DNA of 64,000 nucleotides, taken from an uncultured Alphaproteobacteria bacterium (lineage in GTDB: Bacteria > Pseudomonadota > Alphaproteobacteria > UBA8366 > JADFVY01). Location of the stretch: assembly GCA_947259105.1 (NCBI GenBank), contig CAMYKU010000005.1:1-64000 (forward strand). The letters are read 5' to 3'. The translations under genes were made by a program, and so were the position numbers. Positions 38,203-47,126 of this stretch are shown here, piece by piece. Each line of letters starts with the position of its first letter. The first letter of the stretch is position 1. Below the pieces are notes generated by a model. The model ran no database searches. It was not told where the DNA came from and saw only the letters and a program-made list of their open reading frames with translations.

Positions 38203-39129
38203 ATGGACCGCGGCGCACATGCATTCACTGACGATCCCCGCAATCAGTCGGTTCTTGTTTACGTCAACGGCCAACTGATGCCCCGAGGCGAAGCCGTGGT
38301 TTCGGTTTTCGACAGCGGTTTCCTCATGGGCGACGGGGTATGGGAAGGGATGCGGCTGCACAATGGCAGGATCGCGTTTGTGGAGCGGCACCTCGACCGG
38401 CTGTACGAGGGCGCGAAGGCAATCGACCTCGATATCGGCATGAGCCGGGATACGTTGACCGGGGCGCTTTACGATACGGTCGTGGCAAACGGCATGGAGT
38501 CCGGCGTTCATATCCGCCTGATGGTGACGCGGGGCCTGAAATCCACGCCCTATCAGAGCCCGAATGTGAATGTCGGCGGGCCAACGGTGGTCATCATTGC
38601 CGAGCACAAGGCCGCCAGCGAAAGGGTGATGGCGCAAGGCCTCAAACTGTTCACCGTGCATGTTCGCCGCGGCGCGCCGGATGTTCTCGACCCGAAGCTC
38701 AACATGCATTCCAAGCTCAACTGCATCACGGCGGCGATTCAGGCCGACAAGGCGGGGGCGGATGAGGGCCTGATGCTGGACCCGCACGGGTTCGTCGCCA
38801 CCTGCAACTCGACGAATTTCTTCATCGTGCGGCGCGGCGCGGTATGGACCTCCACCGGGCGCTACTGCATGAACGGCATCACGAGGGCAAATATGCTGGC
38901 GCTGGCGAGCCAGAACGGGATTCCGGCGGAAGAGAGGGACTTCTCGCTGACCGAGGCCTACAGCGCTGACGAGGCTTTCGTGACCGGCACGTTCGGCGGG
39001 CTGACGCCGGTGCGCGAAATCGACGGGCGTACGATCGGCGACGAGGCGCCCGGCCCCGTTTCCCGGCGGCTGATCGAACTCTACCGCGCGCTGATCGAGC
39101 GCGAATGCCCGCCGCCGCTGCAGGCCTGA
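38203..39129 (+). CDS. Class IV PLP-dependent aminotransferase (branched-chain/D-amino-acid type)
   Basis: 308 aa. The PLP lysine lies in NMHSKLNCITAAIQADKAG, followed by EGLMLDPHGFVATCNSTNFFIV and TGTFGGLTPV, the class IV core. The CNSTNFF segment and the absence of IlvE-specific features leave the branched-chain, D-alanine and 4-amino-4-deoxychorismate lyase groups open. GAAGGAGG lies about 9 nt before the ATG. It sits 18 nt after the SAM hydrolase and 5 nt before a sulfotransferase-like gene, so the three are probably one operon. Confidence 0.87.
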   Translation: MDRGAHAFTDDPRNQSVLVYVNGQLMPRGEAVVSVFDSGFLMGDGVWEGMRLHNGRIAFVERHLDRLYEGAKAIDLDIGMSRDTLTGALYDTVVANGMESGVHIRLMVTRGLKSTPYQSPNVNVGGPTVVIIAEHKAASERVMAQGLKLFTVHVRRGAPDVLDPKLNMHSKLNCITAAIQADKAGADEGLMLDPHGFVATCNSTNFFIVRRGAVWTSTGRYCMNGITRANMLALASQNGIPAEERDFSLTEAYSADEAFVTGTFGGLTPVREIDGRTIGDEAPGPVSRRLIELYRALIERECPPPLQA

Positions 39130-39134
39130 GCGCC

Positions 39135-39866
39135 ATGGCCGCAACGCGGATCGCCATGTGGTCGGGGCCGCGCAACGTCTCGACGGCGCTGCTGCGTTCG
39201 TGGGGCAACCGGGCCGACACGGCAGTGTGGGACGAGCCGCTCTATGCCCATTACCTGACGCGATGCACGCCCGATCATCCGGGCATCGAGGAGGTCGTTG
39301 CCGCGCACGAGACCGACTGGCGCAAGGTGGCGGCACGCATTCTGGGACCGGTCCCCGGCGGCCGTGCGATTTTCTACCAGAAGCACATGGCGCACCACAT
39401 GCTGCCGCATATCGGGGATGAGTGGCTTGCGGAGTTGTCCAACGCCTTCCTGATCCGCGATCCGGCCGAAGTGCTGCTGTCCATGTCCAGGACCATGCGG
39501 GTGGTGACCCTGCAGGACACCGGATTTCCCGACCAGTTTCGACTGTTCGAACGGGTGCGCGCGTTGACGGGCGCAGCCCCGCCGGTGATCGACGCAAGAG
39601 ATATCGGCACCGACGCGGAGGGGACGCTGCGGGCGCTATGCGACGAGCTGTCCGTCCCGTTCGACGATGCCATGCTGTCGTGGCCGCCGGGCCCGCGGCA
39701 GACCGACGGCGTCTGGGGCCGGCACTGGTATGACCGGGTCAACGCATCCACTGGCTTCAGGCCGTGGAAAGCCCGCAGCGAGCCACTGCCGGACCGCGTC
39801 CGGCCGCTTCTGGACGAACTGATGGGGCTATACGAATCATTGTACCGGCAAAGGTTGCAACCTTGA
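39135..39866 (+). CDS. Sulfotransferase-like P-loop protein
   Basis: 243 aa. The N-terminal MWSGPRNVSTALLRSW resembles the 5'-phosphosulfate loop of PAPS-dependent sulfotransferases (degenerate P-loop), and NAFLIRDPAEVLLSM resembles their 3'-phosphate-binding R-D-P region. Start at 39135, 5 nt after the aminotransferase stop. From memory, eukaryotic branched-chain-aminotransferase-like proteins carry both domains fused, which supports a functional pairing; the reaction is not known to me. Confidence 0.75.
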   Translation: MAATRIAMWSGPRNVSTALLRSWGNRADTAVWDEPLYAHYLTRCTPDHPGIEEVVAAHETDWRKVAARILGPVPGGRAIFYQKHMAHHMLPHIGDEWLAELSNAFLIRDPAEVLLSMSRTMRVVTLQDTGFPDQFRLFERVRALTGAAPPVIDARDIGTDAEGTLRALCDELSVPFDDAMLSWPPGPRQTDGVWGRHWYDRVNASTGFRPWKARSEPLPDRVRPLLDELMGLYESLYRQRLQP

Positions 39867-39875
39867 CCCCGCTGG

Positions 39876-41009
39876 TCACTCCCGCCCCTCGAGGTCCATC
39901 TTGAGGCCGATCAGGTGGAGCAGGTCCTTGAGCGTGACCAGGCCGACCAGCCGGCCGTTCTCCACCACCATCAGCCGGCTGTTGCCGGTGCGCCGCATGA
40001 GCTTCAGCGCCTCGATCGCATCCCGTCCGGCCTCGATCGTATTCTCCGGCGAGGTCGGCGACATGATCTCGAAGACCCGCGCAAGCTCCCATTTCTCGCG
40101 CGGAACCTGCTTGATCTGGCCGATTCCCACGCACCCGAGCAGGCCGGACTCGTCGACGACCGGGAAGAGCTCATGATAATGGACGTAGACATGATCGTTC
40201 ACCAGCCGCTGGATGGTGATGTCCGGCGGCACGGTAACCGGGTCACTCACCATGAAGCGGCGGACGGGCTCGCCCTCGAACACACGGCGGGTCTGAAGCT
40301 GCATGTATGAACTCGCGGCGGCGGCCCGTATGAACATGCCGATCAACGCATACCAGACCCCGCCGATCACGTTGCCGTTGATGAAATTCAGCAGCCCCAG
40401 CCCGATCAGCACGAATCCGAAGATCGACCCGGCATTGGCCGACAGCCGCGTCGCCCATTGCAGATTGCCCGTCCAGTGCCACAGCGCGGCCCGCAGCATG
40501 CGCCCCCCGTCGAGCGGGAAGGCGGGGACCAGGTTGAAGACCGCCAGCATCGTATTGACGAAGGCAAGCCACCCGGCAACGGCGAGCACCGGAACCGGAG
40601 CCGCGATGCCCGCCCCGAGCAGACCGGCGAGATGGAACGACACGGCAAGCACACCGCTCGCGATCGGCCCGGCGATGGCCATCAGAAATTCCGCCTGGGC
40701 GGTCGGCGGCTCGTCCTCCATCTCGGCGACGCCGCCGAAGATGAACAGCGTGATCCCCCGGATCGGCATGCCATACTGGCGGGCCACCAGCGAGTGGCTG
40801 AGTTCGTGGAGTATGATCGACGCGAACAGACCCAGCGCCCCGGCCACACCCATCCAGAGATACGATGCGGGCGTCAGGTCCTGATAATTCTGGGGGAAGT
40901 AACCGCCGGCCAGCGACCAGGTCACCAGCACCGCCAGGATCAGCCAGCTGGCGTCGATCTTGACCTCGAATCCAAGAATTTCGAAAAGCCTGATCCCGCG
41001 CCCAAACAT
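39876..41009 (-). CDS. Site-2-protease-type M50 metalloprotease with two CBS domains
   Basis: 377 aa. The zinc motif HELSH (His68, Glu69, His72) lies in a membrane helix, and NLVPAFPLDGGRM supplies the third ligand. About six TMs span residues 20-225, and a CBS pair occupies about 245-375. CBS domains usually sense adenosyl ligands or ions; the nearby SAM hydrolase makes adenosine, but a link is speculative. The ATG at 41009 is preferred over the TTG just before it. The substrate, probably a membrane regulator, is unknown. Confidence 0.9.
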   Translation of the reverse strand: MFGRGIRLFEILGFEVKIDASWLILAVLVTWSLAGGYFPQNYQDLTPASYLWMGVAGALGLFASIILHELSHSLVARQYGMPIRGITLFIFGGVAEMEDEPPTAQAEFLMAIAGPIASGVLAVSFHLAGLLGAGIAAPVPVLAVAGWLAFVNTMLAVFNLVPAFPLDGGRMLRAALWHWTGNLQWATRLSANAGSIFGFVLIGLGLLNFINGNVIGGVWYALIGMFIRAAAASSYMQLQTRRVFEGEPVRRFMVSDPVTVPPDITIQRLVNDHVYVHYHELFPVVDESGLLGCVGIGQIKQVPREKWELARVFEIMSPTSPENTIEAGRDAIEALKLMRRTGNSRLMVVENGRLVGLVTLKDLLHLIGLKMDLEGRE

Positions 41010-41044
41010 CAATCAAACTCCGGGGTCCATTCCAGCCGAAACCA

Positions 41045-41317
41045 TCATCCGTCGTCCTTGCGATGGCCGATCTGCGTGCGCCCGCGCCACTGCCGTCGCC
41101 GGGGGACGACCCGGTGCAACCATCCGCGCAGCCGGCGCCGCAGCGTCGGCACATCCAGCGCGATCAGCATCGCACCCAGCGGGACCATCCAGAACCCGAG
41201 CACCGGCAGGAAACCGAATATCCCGCCCACCATCAACAATAACCCCAATACGGTGCGCAGGCCGACGGGAAGTTTCAGCCGACCCCATGCGAATGCGCGG
41301 CGCAACCGGCGCAGCAA
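41045..41317 (-). CDS. Small conserved membrane protein, function unknown
   Basis: About 90 aa with one long hydrophobic region (VLGLLLMVGGIFGFLPVLG then FWMVPLGAMLIALDVP) forming probably two helices, and a very basic C-terminus. The GGIFGFLPVLGFWMVPLG pattern recurs in small alphaproteobacterial membrane proteins as I recall them. The start is uncertain: TTG at 41317 is used, with GGAGG somewhat further upstream and no ATG in frame. It precedes the M50 protease gene by 35 nt. Confidence 0.6.
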   Translation of the reverse strand: MLRRLRRAFAWGRLKLPVGLRTVLGLLLMVGGIFGFLPVLGFWMVPLGAMLIALDVPTLRRRLRGWLHRVVPRRRQWRGRTQIGHRKDDG

Positions 41318-41430
41318 ACCATTCTTGCGGTCTTCGGACAGTATGAAACGGGCCTCCGGTCAGGGTTTCCGCACGCCGTGGAAATGGGGCGATCGTCCGT
41401 TATGTGAGTCTCCACGGGGCCGACTGCAAG

Positions 41431-42348
41431 TCAAACCACGCCTATCGGCGGCGGTCGCCGGCGCATGCCGCTCAGCGCCTGGCCGGTAATCGCCAGCAGC
41501 AGAATGGCGCCGCCCAGCAGGGTCGGCAGGCCGGGAACTTCGGAAAAGGCAAGCCATACCCAGACCGGACCCAGCACCACCTCGGTCAGCGCAAGCAACA
41601 TCAGCTCTGCCGCCGGCACATGGCGCGACCCGAAGGTGTAGACGGCAAGGCTCCCGGCGATGGCCACCGCGCCATATACGAGACAGATCGCCAGGTCGGT
41701 AGCGGTGACGGCGAATCCCGAACCTCCGGCCGCGATCGCCAGTCCTGCGGCCAGGGCCCCGGCCAGCCCGGCCAGGCAGGTGGCGGGCATCATGTCGGCC
41801 CCGCGCCCGCCGCGCAGCGCCACCGCGTAGCCGGCAAATCCGATCGCCGCGCCCAGGGCGGTCAGGTCCCCGAACGGATCGCCGGCCGCGACACCGTCGC
41901 CCACCATCACCGCGACGCCCAGTGCGGCGGCAGCCATCGCAATCCAGGTCGCGCGGCGCACCGCCTCGCCAAGCAGGAGGCGGGCCAGGATGGCCGCGAT
42001 GAACGGGCCCGCACTCAGCAGGAACAACGTGTTCGCCACCGTCGTATGGGTCATCGAGAATACGAAGCAGGTAAATCCGGCGGCCAGGCACAGCCCCGCG
42101 ATCACGCCGGCGCGCCCGGCCCCGCGGAAAGCGGCCGCCACCTTACCCTGGCTGCGGAACGCGATGAGAACCAGCAGCGCCGCGGCCAGGCCGAGCGATC
42201 GCCAGAACAGGATCTGCCATTCATCGGCGGCTTCGATGGAACGAATGAACAGACCGCCGAGGCTCATACCGGCCCCGGCGACCAGAACCAGAATTCGGCC
42301 GCGCAACAGGACGGCGCGGTCCGCCGCAGCTGCACCAATGTCACTCAA
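41431..42348 (-). CDS. DMT superfamily transporter (EamA domains)
   Basis: 305 aa with ten predicted TM helices in two EamA repeats (about 15-145 and 155-290). The second repeat ends with the usual pattern LALTEVVLGPVWVWLAFSE. Such proteins export metabolites, amino acids or drugs; the substrate is unknown. It lies 57 nt after the YeeE/YedE gene on the same strand. Confidence 0.88.
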   Translation of the reverse strand: MSDIGAAAADRAVLLRGRILVLVAGAGMSLGGLFIRSIEAADEWQILFWRSLGLAAALLVLIAFRSQGKVAAAFRGAGRAGVIAGLCLAAGFTCFVFSMTHTTVANTLFLLSAGPFIAAILARLLLGEAVRRATWIAMAAAALGVAVMVGDGVAAGDPFGDLTALGAAIGFAGYAVALRGGRGADMMPATCLAGLAGALAAGLAIAAGGSGFAVTATDLAICLVYGAVAIAGSLAVYTFGSRHVPAAELMLLALTEVVLGPVWVWLAFSEVPGLPTLLGGAILLLAITGQALSGMRRRPPPIGVV

Positions 42349-42405
42349 GGGTTGCCAGGATCCCTTCCTGCCGGGCTCTCCCGGGATTCGCGCCAGCGAA
42401 CAGCT

Positions 42406-43506
42406 CTAACCGCGTGAAAACATCGCGGTCAGAGCGCCGCCGAAGCTTCCCTCCTCCAGATACTTCATGCCGCAGATTCCGCCCGCGATGATCGAGACCA
42501 GCGCGATCAGCGAGCCGATGGCCAGAGTCGATACGCCGGTAATGCCCTGGCCGATGGTGCAGCCCAGCGCCAGGATGCCGCCGGTACCCATCAGGGCGCC
42601 GCCAATCAAATGCCGGATCATGTCACTCGCATCGGTGAAGCTTTCGATGCTGAAGGTCCGTGTCGCCATCGCCATGACGAAGGAACCCACGATCACCCCG
42701 CCGACCGTGGCGATGCCGAAATTGATCGTCGCGCCCGAGAAGGTCATCAGATAGACGAGGCTTTCGCCGGTCGGGTTCACGAAGGTGAAGGAGGCCAGTT
42801 GCGTCGGCTCGAAATCGTCATAGCCGATCACGCCGGTCGCATACCAGGCCGCCGGAATCAACAGGCCGATGATGAGGCCGGCTGCGGTATCGCGCCTCGA
42901 GGCGCGGAATTCCGCATCCTTGAAGCAGAAGACGAACAATGCGCCGGCCAGAACGAGCGTCGCCACCCACCGGATGATGTCGGCCGACGCGCCGGTCAGG
43001 CCGGCCAGCAGGTCCGGGATCCCCTGCGAGTCGAATGATCCGGAAAGATCGATATTGGTGGCCGCTTCCAGTTCCACGCGGCCCAGCCCGATCAGCCCGC
43101 GCAGCGTCATATACGCGAATATACCGAGCACGATGGCGACAACCAGGGACTTCAGGTTGCCGGCGCCGAGCCGCACCAGCGTCTTGTTCCCGCAACCGCC
43201 GCCCAGCGTCATGCCGAACCCGAACATCAGGCCGCCGAGTATGGCGCCGAGCCAGCCGAGATTCGTGGTCAGGTAGATGGATTCGGTCAGGTCGACCACT
43301 TCGAGGGCAAACATGCCCTGGCTGACGAGCATCGCCGTTGCGATTGCCAGCATCCAGGCGCGAAAGCGGTTCCAGTTGCCCATGAACACCATGTCGGAAA
43401 TGGCGCCCATGGTGCAGAAGTTGGTGCGCTGGGCCGTCGCGCCGAAAATTCCGCCAAGCCCGAATCCCAGCAGGGCGACGACGGTGCCGATCGGCATATC
43501 TTCCAT
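42406..43506 (-). CDS. YeeE/YedE family sulfur-compound transporter (TsuA-like)
   Basis: About 366 aa and many TM helices. Three conserved cysteine motifs of the thiosulfate transporter TsuA/YeeE are visible: NFCTMGA, GGGCGNKT and GCTIGQG. These cysteines line the substrate path in YeeE and relay thiosulfate. The second ATG (43506) fits the GAGAGGAAG ribosome site better than the first (43512). With the two flavocytochrome c flavoproteins downstream it gives the window a reduced-sulfur theme, though they are 11 kb apart. Confidence 0.88.
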   Translation of the reverse strand: MEDMPIGTVVALLGFGLGGIFGATAQRTNFCTMGAISDMVFMGNWNRFRAWMLAIATAMLVSQGMFALEVVDLTESIYLTTNLGWLGAILGGLMFGFGMTLGGGCGNKTLVRLGAGNLKSLVVAIVLGIFAYMTLRGLIGLGRVELEAATNIDLSGSFDSQGIPDLLAGLTGASADIIRWVATLVLAGALFVFCFKDAEFRASRRDTAAGLIIGLLIPAAWYATGVIGYDDFEPTQLASFTFVNPTGESLVYLMTFSGATINFGIATVGGVIVGSFVMAMATRTFSIESFTDASDMIRHLIGGALMGTGGILALGCTIGQGITGVSTLAIGSLIALVSIIAGGICGMKYLEEGSFGGALTAMFSRG

Positions 43507-43578
43507 TGGCATCTTCCTCTCTTTCAGACGTCATGCTCAAACCCACCCCACCCTTGCGGGCCGGCGGGCCGGCGGGCT

Positions 43579-43629
43579 GCAGATTACGTCCGTCTTAATT
43601 AGTTACGAAAAATCGAATATGTAATCTGC
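43579..43629. repeat. 9-bp inverted repeat upstream of the acidic repeat-protein gene
   Basis: GCAGATTAC (43579-43587) and GTAATCTGC (43621-43629) are perfect complements around a 33-nt AT-rich centre. GC-rich sequence continues partial pairing outside. It lies between divergent genes and could be regulatory or a small mobile palindrome. Confidence 0.5.
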
Positions 43630-43783
43630 CACCGGCAGGCGCCGGGATGCAAGCCCGTATCGTACCGCCATGGCGACGGCCGGCCAATGCGCTCAAACCG
43701 ATCGCCCGTTCGGATCTGGTGTGGCCGATTAAGGAAGTCGTTAAGATTCGGGTATAATCTGCATGGTTCTGGAAGCAAGAACC

Positions 43784-46006
43784 ATGACCGCACTCGAAGC
43801 GAACCAGCAGCACGACCTGTGGGTCGACCGGTGCCGACAGCAACTCGAACGAGGCGCGGCCGGCAATGCGCTTGCCGCCTGGATGCAGTCCGAAGGCGTC
43901 AGCGCCGACATGGCTGCAGCCATCCTGCAGGCTGCACGGGGCGGACCGGTGGCGGAGTCCGGACAACCGGTCCACGCGGACCCCGCACCCGCCGCGTCGC
44001 CCGAAACCACTGTTCAGGAAACCACGGCGCCGGAAACGACGGTGCCGGAACCAACGGGATCGGAAACGACGGTGCCGGACACGACGGCCCCGCAGGGGGA
44101 GACCGCGCAGTCCCCCGGCGCGGACACTGCCGTCCCGAACCTGGATGGCGCGTCCGCGGAACACGCGGCGGCTACCACGCCGGCACACACCCCCTGCACG
44201 CCCGACAACGCAGCCGCCGTATTCGCCAAGGCGTTCGGCAAGTCGGGCAAGACGGCCCCTGGCGAGGCAACGCCGGCGCCGCCAGATCCCAGCCAACCGG
44301 ATGCCGTACCGGCCGTTGAACCGGCACCGGCCGCGACGGTCCCGTCCCCGGCTGCGCCGCAACCGCCAGCGCAGGCCGTGTTGCCGCAGGAGCCGCCAAC
44401 AGTGCCGCAGGATCTTGGCGTACATCCGGAGTCCCCGGCGCCAAGCGACCCGGCGCCGGCCACCGCGGTGCCGGTCACGCCGCCGCTGCCGCAGACCGTT
44501 GTGCCGCAGGAACACTCGGTCAACCCGGCGCCGTCGACCGTGCCTCCGAATCCGTTTGGCACGCCGCGCCCTCCAATCGTATTTCAACCTGTCCCGGCGC
44601 CGGCCGAGGACATTCCGCGGCAGGATGACGCACTATCGGAATCGCCCCACCAGGAGACTCCTGACATTACAGAGACGAGGGACGGTGCGCGCGAGGACGG
44701 AGAGCCGCCGCCAGGCGACGATACCGATGGAACAACTCCGGACGAGTCGGGCACTTTCATAACGGAGCCCGACCCGGACTCCAGTTCGGATGTCGATCAT
44801 CGGCCGGATGCCGGCCCGATACCAGGCGATGATGCCGATGAAGCGCTGCTCGAGGGGTCAGACACCGCCGTGACGGAGCCCGACCCGGAGCCCGGCATGG
44901 ACGCAGACACTCCCCCGGATGACGGTGCGCCGGCCGATTTGGCGCACGAACGTCATCCCGAGGATCCTGAAATATCGGCGCCAGACGAACAGGACGCCCC
45001 GGCGGACGATCTGGAGCCGTCCGGCGGCGACGACGCTGACGAATTCGATGAAGACGAGCCCGCAGATGCCCATGCTGCTGCGTTCGACGCGATCGAACAT
45101 CCGTTAGCAATGGAGCCTCCCGCCGAGGCGCCGGCGCCGGACTCGTCCCTGGACGAACCGCAGCCGGACGACGCATCCTCCGGCGTGGCCGAGCCCGATG
45201 AACCATATCGATTCGAGGACTCGCTGGAGGAAGCCGCATCGCGCATGGGGATGGACCTGCGTCACGACGCGCGCCAGACGCCGGCCGAATCATACGATGA
45301 TTTCATCGACCAGGAACAACAGCGCGTTCCGGAGCCGTCAAACGGATCCGCCGACGAATTCGGTGTTGAACCAATCGGTGAAACCGGTGCTGGACCGGAT
45401 GACGAACCCCACCGGACCGCGCAGGAAGCTGCCGAACGACGCACGTTCGGCCGGCGCGACAATAGCGGTCCGGCGTCCGACGACGCCACCGGTGAGCCTG
45501 CTGAGGCGATGCCCGACGCGGGCGACCAGGAACCCAGCCCCCGGCCGTCGACTCCGGCGGAAGGTGCCGAAGGGGAACTGGCCCGCACCATCCGCGAAGC
45601 TGAACGGGGCACCGACGGCGAGCCCGACCCCGCGCCCCAGTGGCAGGAGCCGAAAACCGAAGAGGAACTGGCTGCCGCGGCGAAGAAACTGGGGATCAGC
45701 TTCCGGGACGAACCCGAAGCCGGCCAGTCGCCCGCACCCGATGCGCAGGAAGACGAGATGAAGCGCGCAGCGCGTGAACTGGGAATCAGCTTTCGGGACG
45801 AACCCGCCGGCCCGGACCCTGCGGCCCCGGACGATGCCATCGCCAAGGCGGCGCAGGAACTGGGGATCAGCTTTCGCGATGCCTATGAGCCCGAGGCGAA
45901 ACAGAAGAGCCTTCTGGCACGGTTCTGGCCCGTCATTCTGGTGATGGTGCTTGCCGCGATCGCCATGCCAATTATCGGGGCATATTTGATGTTCGCCGGA
46001 AACTAG
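43784..46006 (+). CDS. Acidic, low-complexity repeat protein with a C-terminal membrane anchor, function unknown
   Basis: About 740 aa. A short N-terminal folded segment (LWVDRCRQQLERGAAGNALAAWMQSEGVSADMAAAILQ-like region, first ~50 residues) is followed by a very long stretch rich in Pro, Thr, Glu and Asp, including ETTVPETT-type repeats. Near the C-terminus are four copies of an about 25-residue motif: LEEAASRMGMDLRHD, then LAAAAKKLGISFRDE, MKRAARELGISFRDE and IAKAAQELGISFRDA. A single TM helix (FWPVILVMVLAAIAMPIIGAY) ends the protein with only a few residues beyond, so it looks tail-anchored with the bulk in the cytoplasm. I recognise no family. Confidence 0.75.
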   Translation: MTALEANQQHDLWVDRCRQQLERGAAGNALAAWMQSEGVSADMAAAILQAARGGPVAESGQPVHADPAPAASPETTVQETTAPETTVPEPTGSETTVPDTTAPQGETAQSPGADTAVPNLDGASAEHAAATTPAHTPCTPDNAAAVFAKAFGKSGKTAPGEATPAPPDPSQPDAVPAVEPAPAATVPSPAAPQPPAQAVLPQEPPTVPQDLGVHPESPAPSDPAPATAVPVTPPLPQTVVPQEHSVNPAPSTVPPNPFGTPRPPIVFQPVPAPAEDIPRQDDALSESPHQETPDITETRDGAREDGEPPPGDDTDGTTPDESGTFITEPDPDSSSDVDHRPDAGPIPGDDADEALLEGSDTAVTEPDPEPGMDADTPPDDGAPADLAHERHPEDPEISAPDEQDAPADDLEPSGGDDADEFDEDEPADAHAAAFDAIEHPLAMEPPAEAPAPDSSLDEPQPDDASSGVAEPDEPYRFEDSLEEAASRMGMDLRHDARQTPAESYDDFIDQEQQRVPEPSNGSADEFGVEPIGETGAGPDDEPHRTAQEAAERRTFGRRDNSGPASDDATGEPAEAMPDAGDQEPSPRPSTPAEGAEGELARTIREAERGTDGEPDPAPQWQEPKTEEELAAAAKKLGISFRDEPEAGQSPAPDAQEDEMKRAARELGISFRDEPAGPDPAAPDDAIAKAAQELGISFRDAYEPEAKQKSLLARFWPVILVMVLAAIAMPIIGAYLMFAGN

Positions 46007-46131
46007 CGTCGTGGTTTCGACGTTCGAGACGCCAAATGAGTCGATCTTAACGGATATTCGCGCGCATTAACCTGATGGCAACCGGGACAGTATATCGTTC
46101 AAGCGGGGGCTATCATCGGGTGGAGTCCACC

Positions 46132-46587
46132 ATGCGTTTAGAGATTGGCGTTTTCGTTGCGGAAACCCCCCTTACCGACAAGGATGCGCTGCAAAGATTT
46201 TGCGCCCAGCGCAGCGACCGAAGTCCGGACCGATCGAGCGAACCCGCGCCCGGCATCGCCGCCTTCATGACCGACCTGACGGATCGCTATCCGCGTCTCG
46301 AGTCGTTGCCCGAGGAGGGGCGGATGGAGTCGCCCTGGTCCGGCGATTTCGACGTCTGCGATGGGCAGGTACTGATTGCAATGGGCGGCAGCCAGTGTGG
46401 GGATGCGGTCGAATTCATCATGGAGCTTGCCGAGAAACACGGTCTCGTCTGCTTCGACCCGAAGACCTGCTCGATTCTCACCGCACCGCCTGGCATTCAC
46501 ATGGAAAAACAGTCGGATACGGCGATGTGGCCGCTCACGCTCGCGACCTTGTCGCTGGCGATTTTCGGGCTGCTGTGGCTGCGCTGA
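46132..46587 (+). CDS. Conserved hypothetical protein with C-terminal TM helix
   Basis: 151 aa. The ATG at 46132 is chosen because GGAG lies 6 nt upstream. The core shows SPWSGDFDVCDGQVLIAM and FIMELAEKHGLVCFDPKT, a pattern I recall from uncharacterised bacterial proteins, and the C-terminus ends in one TM helix (WPLTLATLSLAIFGLLWL). Enzymatic motifs are not evident. Possibly co-transcribed with the bacteriohemerythrin gene 93 nt downstream. Confidence 0.7.
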   Translation: MRLEIGVFVAETPLTDKDALQRFCAQRSDRSPDRSSEPAPGIAAFMTDLTDRYPRLESLPEEGRMESPWSGDFDVCDGQVLIAMGGSQCGDAVEFIMELAEKHGLVCFDPKTCSILTAPPGIHMEKQSDTAMWPLTLATLSLAIFGLLWLR

Positions 46588-46680
46588 TGGCGGACTGCCG
46601 CGACAAGGCGGGCTATCGCTTGCCGCGCCGCGTGCTACATTGAGCCGAGCGATCCGGCACGACCACGAGCAAGGTGGGTC

Positions 46681-47058
46681 ATGGCAGTCATGGAATGGAA
46701 AGATTCGTTCAGCGTCGGCAACGAGAAGATGGATGCCCAGCACAAGGGGTTGATCGACCTGGTCAATCTGCTGGATGACGAGGACATGACAGGTATCGCG
46801 CTTGAGCGGCTGAAGAGCTATGTCCAGGAGCATTTCCGCGACGAGGAGAGAATGCTGGAGGCGGCCGGTTACCCCGGTCTCGACGACCAGAAGACGCAGC
46901 ACCAGGAATTCGAGGACTGGCTGGCGCAGACCCACCAGAGCTACGTAACCGGCAGCGGCCCCAAGACCCTGAGGGAAGACGTGCAGGACTACCTGAAGGG
47001 CTGGCTGACCGAGCACATCCTGGATTCGGACAAGGCCTACTCCTCCTGGATCAAATAA
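46681..47058 (+). CDS. Bacteriohemerythrin
   Basis: 125 aa, the standard single-domain length. The diiron ligands are in place: His in DAQHKGLIDL, His and Glu in HFRDEERML, two His in QKTQHQEFE, and His/Asp in WLTEHILDSD. It reversibly binds dioxygen and serves in oxygen sensing, storage or delivery. No chemoreceptor domain is fused to it, although a chemoreceptor gene lies at 58300. Confidence 0.93.
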   Translation: MAVMEWKDSFSVGNEKMDAQHKGLIDLVNLLDDEDMTGIALERLKSYVQEHFRDEERMLEAAGYPGLDDQKTQHQEFEDWLAQTHQSYVTGSGPKTLREDVQDYLKGWLTEHILDSDKAYSSWIK

Positions 47059-47126
47059 GCACGGCCGCCGGGGCGGTGGCGGGCATGGTCCGTCCGGTGC
47101 CGGAATTACGGCCCGATGCGCCCGTC

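Noticed and set aside
37405-39597. Minus-strand open frame of about 730 codons
   Set aside because: It crosses three well-recognised plus-strand genes (SAM hydrolase, aminotransferase, sulfotransferase-like) and has no domain of its own.
41360-42091. Minus-strand frame of 243 codons inside the DMT transporter
   Set aside because: It lies in another frame of the same strand, is Arg/Gly-rich and lacks the TM pattern seen in the transporter frame.
43595-44587. Minus-strand frame of 330 codons opposite the acidic repeat protein
   Set aside because: Arg/Gly-rich mirror of an acidic Pro/Thr-rich coding region, with no ribosome site and no domain.
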